From NCBI RefSeq assembly GCF_009725165.1, contig NZ_WNZW01000002.1:186001-250000 (forward strand): 64,000 nt of DNA, written 5' to 3'. This DNA comes from Paenibacillus woosongensis (GTDB taxonomy: Bacteria; Bacillota; Bacilli; Paenibacillales; Paenibacillaceae). A program made the position numbers and the translations under genes. The notes under the pieces are model-generated. The model was not told the DNA's origin, searched no databases, and saw nothing but the letters and a program-made list of their open reading frames with translations. How positions within the stretch are numbered: the first letter of the stretch is position 1; each line of letters starts with the position of its first letter. Shown one piece after another: positions 61,598 to 64,000 of this stretch.

Positions 61598-63649
61598 TCA
61601 ATCGATCAGTTCGCCTTGGAACACCTGCTCCCGCTGCAGATACCCGCGCAGCGGCTCATACTGCGGCGACGTCCAAAAAGACTCGTCGCCGACCAAACGG
61701 GCGGCATCGTCCCGCGCCGCCTCCAGCACCGCGAAATCGCTGACCATGTCTGCGATTCGGAATTCCGGCACCCCGCTCTGCTTGGTGCCGAAGAAATCCC
61801 CGGGACCGCGCAGCTCCAGGTCCCGGCGAGCCACTTCGAAGCCGTCGTCCGTCTCGGTCATGACCTTCATCCGTTCCTGACCGACCTCCGACTTCGGCTC
61901 GGCGATGAGCACGCAATACGAAGCGTGCTCCCCCCGGCCAACCCGGCCGCGCAGCTGATGCAGCTGCGACAGGCCAAAGCGGTCCGCGTCCATCACGATC
62001 ATCAGCGTCGCGTTCGGCACATCCACGCCGACCTCCACGACGGTCGTCGAAACGAGCAGCTGCACTTCATTGTCATAGAACGAACGCATGACCTCGTCCT
62101 TCTCGGCCGCGGTCATCCGCCCGTGCAGCAGCCCGACCTTGAAGTGCGGGAACGCCTGCTGCATCGAGACGTGCAGATCAATGGCATTCTGCACATCCAG
62201 CTTATCAGACTCCTCGATCAGCGGGCAGATCAGATAGGCCTGCCTTCCGGCGGACACCTCGCGCTGGATAAACCCAAGCACGCGATCCATCATGTGATGC
62301 TTCACCCAATAGGTCGAAATCGGCTTGCGTCCCTTCGGCCGCTCGGACAGTGTGGACACGTCCATGTCGCCAAAGGCCGTAATCGCCAGCGTGCGGGGAA
62401 TCGGCGTCGCCGTCATCGTCAGCACGTCCGGATTGAAGCCTTTGCGCCGCAGGATGCTGCGCTGATTGACGCCAAACCGGTGCTGCTCGTCAGTCACGAC
62501 CAAGCTGAGCGAACGGAAGAACACGTCCTCTTGAATAAGCGCATGGGTCCCGACGACGATATCCGTTAGCCCCATTTGCAGCGAGGCAGTCAAATCCTTG
62601 CGCTTGCGCCCGGTCACACTGCCCGTAAGCAGGCCTACGGTAATGCCGAACGGCTCGAACAACCGGGACAATGAGCGCATATGCTGCTCCGCCAATATTT
62701 CCGTTGGCACCATAAATGCTCCCTGATGTCCCGATTTGACCGCCGCATACAGCGCAATGGCTGCCACAACCGTCTTGCCCGAGCCTACATCCCCCTGCAG
62801 CAGACGATTCATGCAGTACGGAGAACGCATATCCTGCAGGATCTCCAGCTCCACCTTCTTCTGGGCATCTGTCAGCTCAAAGGGAAGACTGCGAACGAAC
62901 TCACGGATCGTCGCATTATCCACCTCATGCTTCACTCCGTCCATCCGCTCGTGATTCATCGCCCGGTAGGCCTGCAGCTTCAACTGAAACAGGAACAGCT
63001 CCTCATAGACCATCCGGCGGCGCGCCTGCTGCCCTTCCTCGCTGTCCTGCGGCTGATGAATGCGCCAAATCGCCTGCCGTCTCGGCATCAGCTCATACTT
63101 ACGCAGGAGCTCCGGCGGCAAAATTTCCGGAATCATCTCCCCATATTGCTGCAGTGCCTGTCCGATCGTTTTGCGCATCCAGGTCTGCGTAATTTTCCCG
63201 CCTACCGAATATACCGGCTGCAGGCTCCCGCTGCGCAGCGTGCCGCGGTCGGGAAACTCCGACTCCGAGACCGTCAATTGGCTGCGCCGCTGGTCCCATT
63301 TGCCCGTGAGCACGATCTCCCGTCCCGCCGTCAGCTGATCCTTCAAGAAGTGGCGGTTAAACCAGGTCGCCGTGAACATCCAGTCCTCGGCCACCATTTT
63401 GCACGTCAGCCTCGATTTCCGGCCGTAGCGCTGCAGTACAGGCACTCCCATGATCTTGGCTTGGACAGTAATCCGGTCGCCGTCCTTCACCTCCGTCAAA
63501 GAGCGCAGCCGGTAATCTTCATACCGAAACGGATAATATTCCATTAAATCATTTACCGTAAAGATGCCAAAGGCGTGAAGCTCTCCTTCTTTGAGAGCAC
63601 TCACGCCGTTAACCTGCTTTACCGGAATTTCGTTTAAATCCAAACTCAT
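61598..63649 (-). CDS. recG: ATP-dependent DNA helicase RecG
   Basis: It remodels stalled replication forks and Holliday junctions. The 683-residue protein has the N-terminal wedge (OB-fold) domain and the superfamily-2 helicase motifs GDVGSGKTVVA (Walker A), DEQHRFG (the DExH-type motif) and TATPIPRTLA, then LVSTTVVEVGVDVPNA and HQLRGRVGRG. The start is ATG 63649 (MSLDLNE) behind GAGGGA, nine codons inside the open frame and 14 nt after the DegV stop codon. Confidence 0.97.
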   Translation of the reverse strand: MSLDLNEIPVKQVNGVSALKEGELHAFGIFTVNDLMEYYPFRYEDYRLRSLTEVKDGDRITVQAKIMGVPVLQRYGRKSRLTCKMVAEDWMFTATWFNRHFLKDQLTAGREIVLTGKWDQRRSQLTVSESEFPDRGTLRSGSLQPVYSVGGKITQTWMRKTIGQALQQYGEMIPEILPPELLRKYELMPRRQAIWRIHQPQDSEEGQQARRRMVYEELFLFQLKLQAYRAMNHERMDGVKHEVDNATIREFVRSLPFELTDAQKKVELEILQDMRSPYCMNRLLQGDVGSGKTVVAAIALYAAVKSGHQGAFMVPTEILAEQHMRSLSRLFEPFGITVGLLTGSVTGRKRKDLTASLQMGLTDIVVGTHALIQEDVFFRSLSLVVTDEQHRFGVNQRSILRRKGFNPDVLTMTATPIPRTLAITAFGDMDVSTLSERPKGRKPISTYWVKHHMMDRVLGFIQREVSAGRQAYLICPLIEESDKLDVQNAIDLHVSMQQAFPHFKVGLLHGRMTAAEKDEVMRSFYDNEVQLLVSTTVVEVGVDVPNATLMIVMDADRFGLSQLHQLRGRVGRGEHASYCVLIAEPKSEVGQERMKVMTETDDGFEVARRDLELRGPGDFFGTKQSGVPEFRIADMVSDFAVLEAARDDAARLVGDESFWTSPQYEPLRGYLQREQVFQGELID

Positions 63650-63663
63650 TCCAATCCCTCGCT

Positions 63664-64000
63664 TCAAGCCGGCCACACGAATATAGCTACCACTCCCGGG
63701 CCGGTATGTGAACCTACGACTGCGCCGATGTCCGTGCGAACCACCTCATGCAGCGTGAAGTGCTGGGACAGCAAATCCACAAACTCCTGGGCGAGCTCTG
63801 GATTCACACCGTCGCAAACCGCAACATTCAAATCTTTATGATTGCCAAAATCATTCACGAACAGCTCGATAACCCGCGATACCGCCTTCTTGCGGCCTCT
63901 CGCTTTATCCACTGCGTAGATAATGCCCTCCTGATCCACCGACAGAATCGGCTTGATGTTCAGCAGCGTGCCAAGAATAGCCGCCGCTTTGCCGATCCGT
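63664..64000 (-). CDS. DegV-family fatty-acid-binding protein (partial, 5' end outside window)
   Basis: This is the C-terminal part (about 111 codons) of a DegV/FakB-type protein that binds a fatty acid for the FakA kinase. The frame is open to the window edge. It shows the family segments IGKAAAILGTLLNIKPIL and VVRTDIGAVVGSHTGPGVV, the latter ending with the conserved HTGPG. It is directly upstream of recG, an arrangement common in Bacillota. Confidence 0.92.
   Translation of the reverse strand, partial: RIGKAAAILGTLLNIKPILSVDQEGIIYAVDKARGRKKAVSRVIELFVNDFGNHKDLNVAVCDGVNPELAQEFVDLLSQHFTLHEVVRTDIGAVVGSHTGPGVVAIFVWPA

Overview
The window looks like chromosome of a spore-forming, facultatively anaerobic Paenibacillus-type member of the Bacillota. 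The signs are a surface protein with three S-layer-homology (SLH) domains, YesM/YesN-type two-component parts, a T-box leader on metG, a yybP-ykoY riboswitch on a TerC gene, Gram-positive LexA boxes, Zur and Fnr boxes, and a probable SpoVIF. No tRNA, rRNA, CRISPR array, insertion sequence or integrase is visible. Most genes are on the minus strand. These assignments come from reading motifs and protein sequences, not from database searches.

Left part (1-16 kb). A zinc-uptake operon (znuA, znuC, cut by the left edge) has a near-perfect Zur box over its start point. The zur gene itself is about 10 kb away, coupled to yidD. Between them lie a 2117-residue secreted GH59-like/SLH surface enzyme and metG with a Met T-box. 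A secreted stalk-domain protein and a NagZ-type GH3 hexosaminidase follow.

Middle (16-37 kb). A sugar-sensing and uptake system appears split in two. One half is nagZ, a YesM-type sensor kinase and a solute-binding lipoprotein. The other half is a YesN-type response regulator, two permeases and a paralogous solute-binding lipoprotein. Between the halves sits an anaerobic block of pflA, pflB, adhE and fnr. Next come nirC, nirD and nirB. Fnr-type palindromes, several of which also fit Rex, mark pflB, adhE, fnr, nirB and, further right, hmp.

37-48 kb. An operon alternates two Gfo/Idh/MocA oxidoreductases with two xylose-isomerase-like TIM barrels and is read divergently from an AraC regulator. 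It is followed by a TerC gene with an Mn2+-type riboswitch, a VTT membrane protein, a fused MsrAB, a YdaT-like small gene, a YitT-family gene, flavohaemoglobin and a Crp/Fnr regulator.

Right part (48-64 kb). A six-gene cluster looks like an uncharacterised synthase-type exopolysaccharide locus. It contains a membrane-anchored hydrolase, a HEAT-repeat membrane protein, a processive GT2, a degenerate GGDEF-pseudoreceiver protein, a nucleotide-sugar dehydrogenase and a second hydrolase-like protein, and it lies behind a long leader with an internal terminator. Next is a compact LexA-controlled operon in which a Y-family polymerase is flanked by two small proteins that look like divergent relatives of each other. 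An M14-like zinc hydrolase, a SpoVIF-like protein, recG and a DegV-family gene (cut by the right edge) close the window.

The strongest candidates for undescribed biology are the exopolysaccharide locus with its degenerate signalling protein, and the three-gene SOS cassette.
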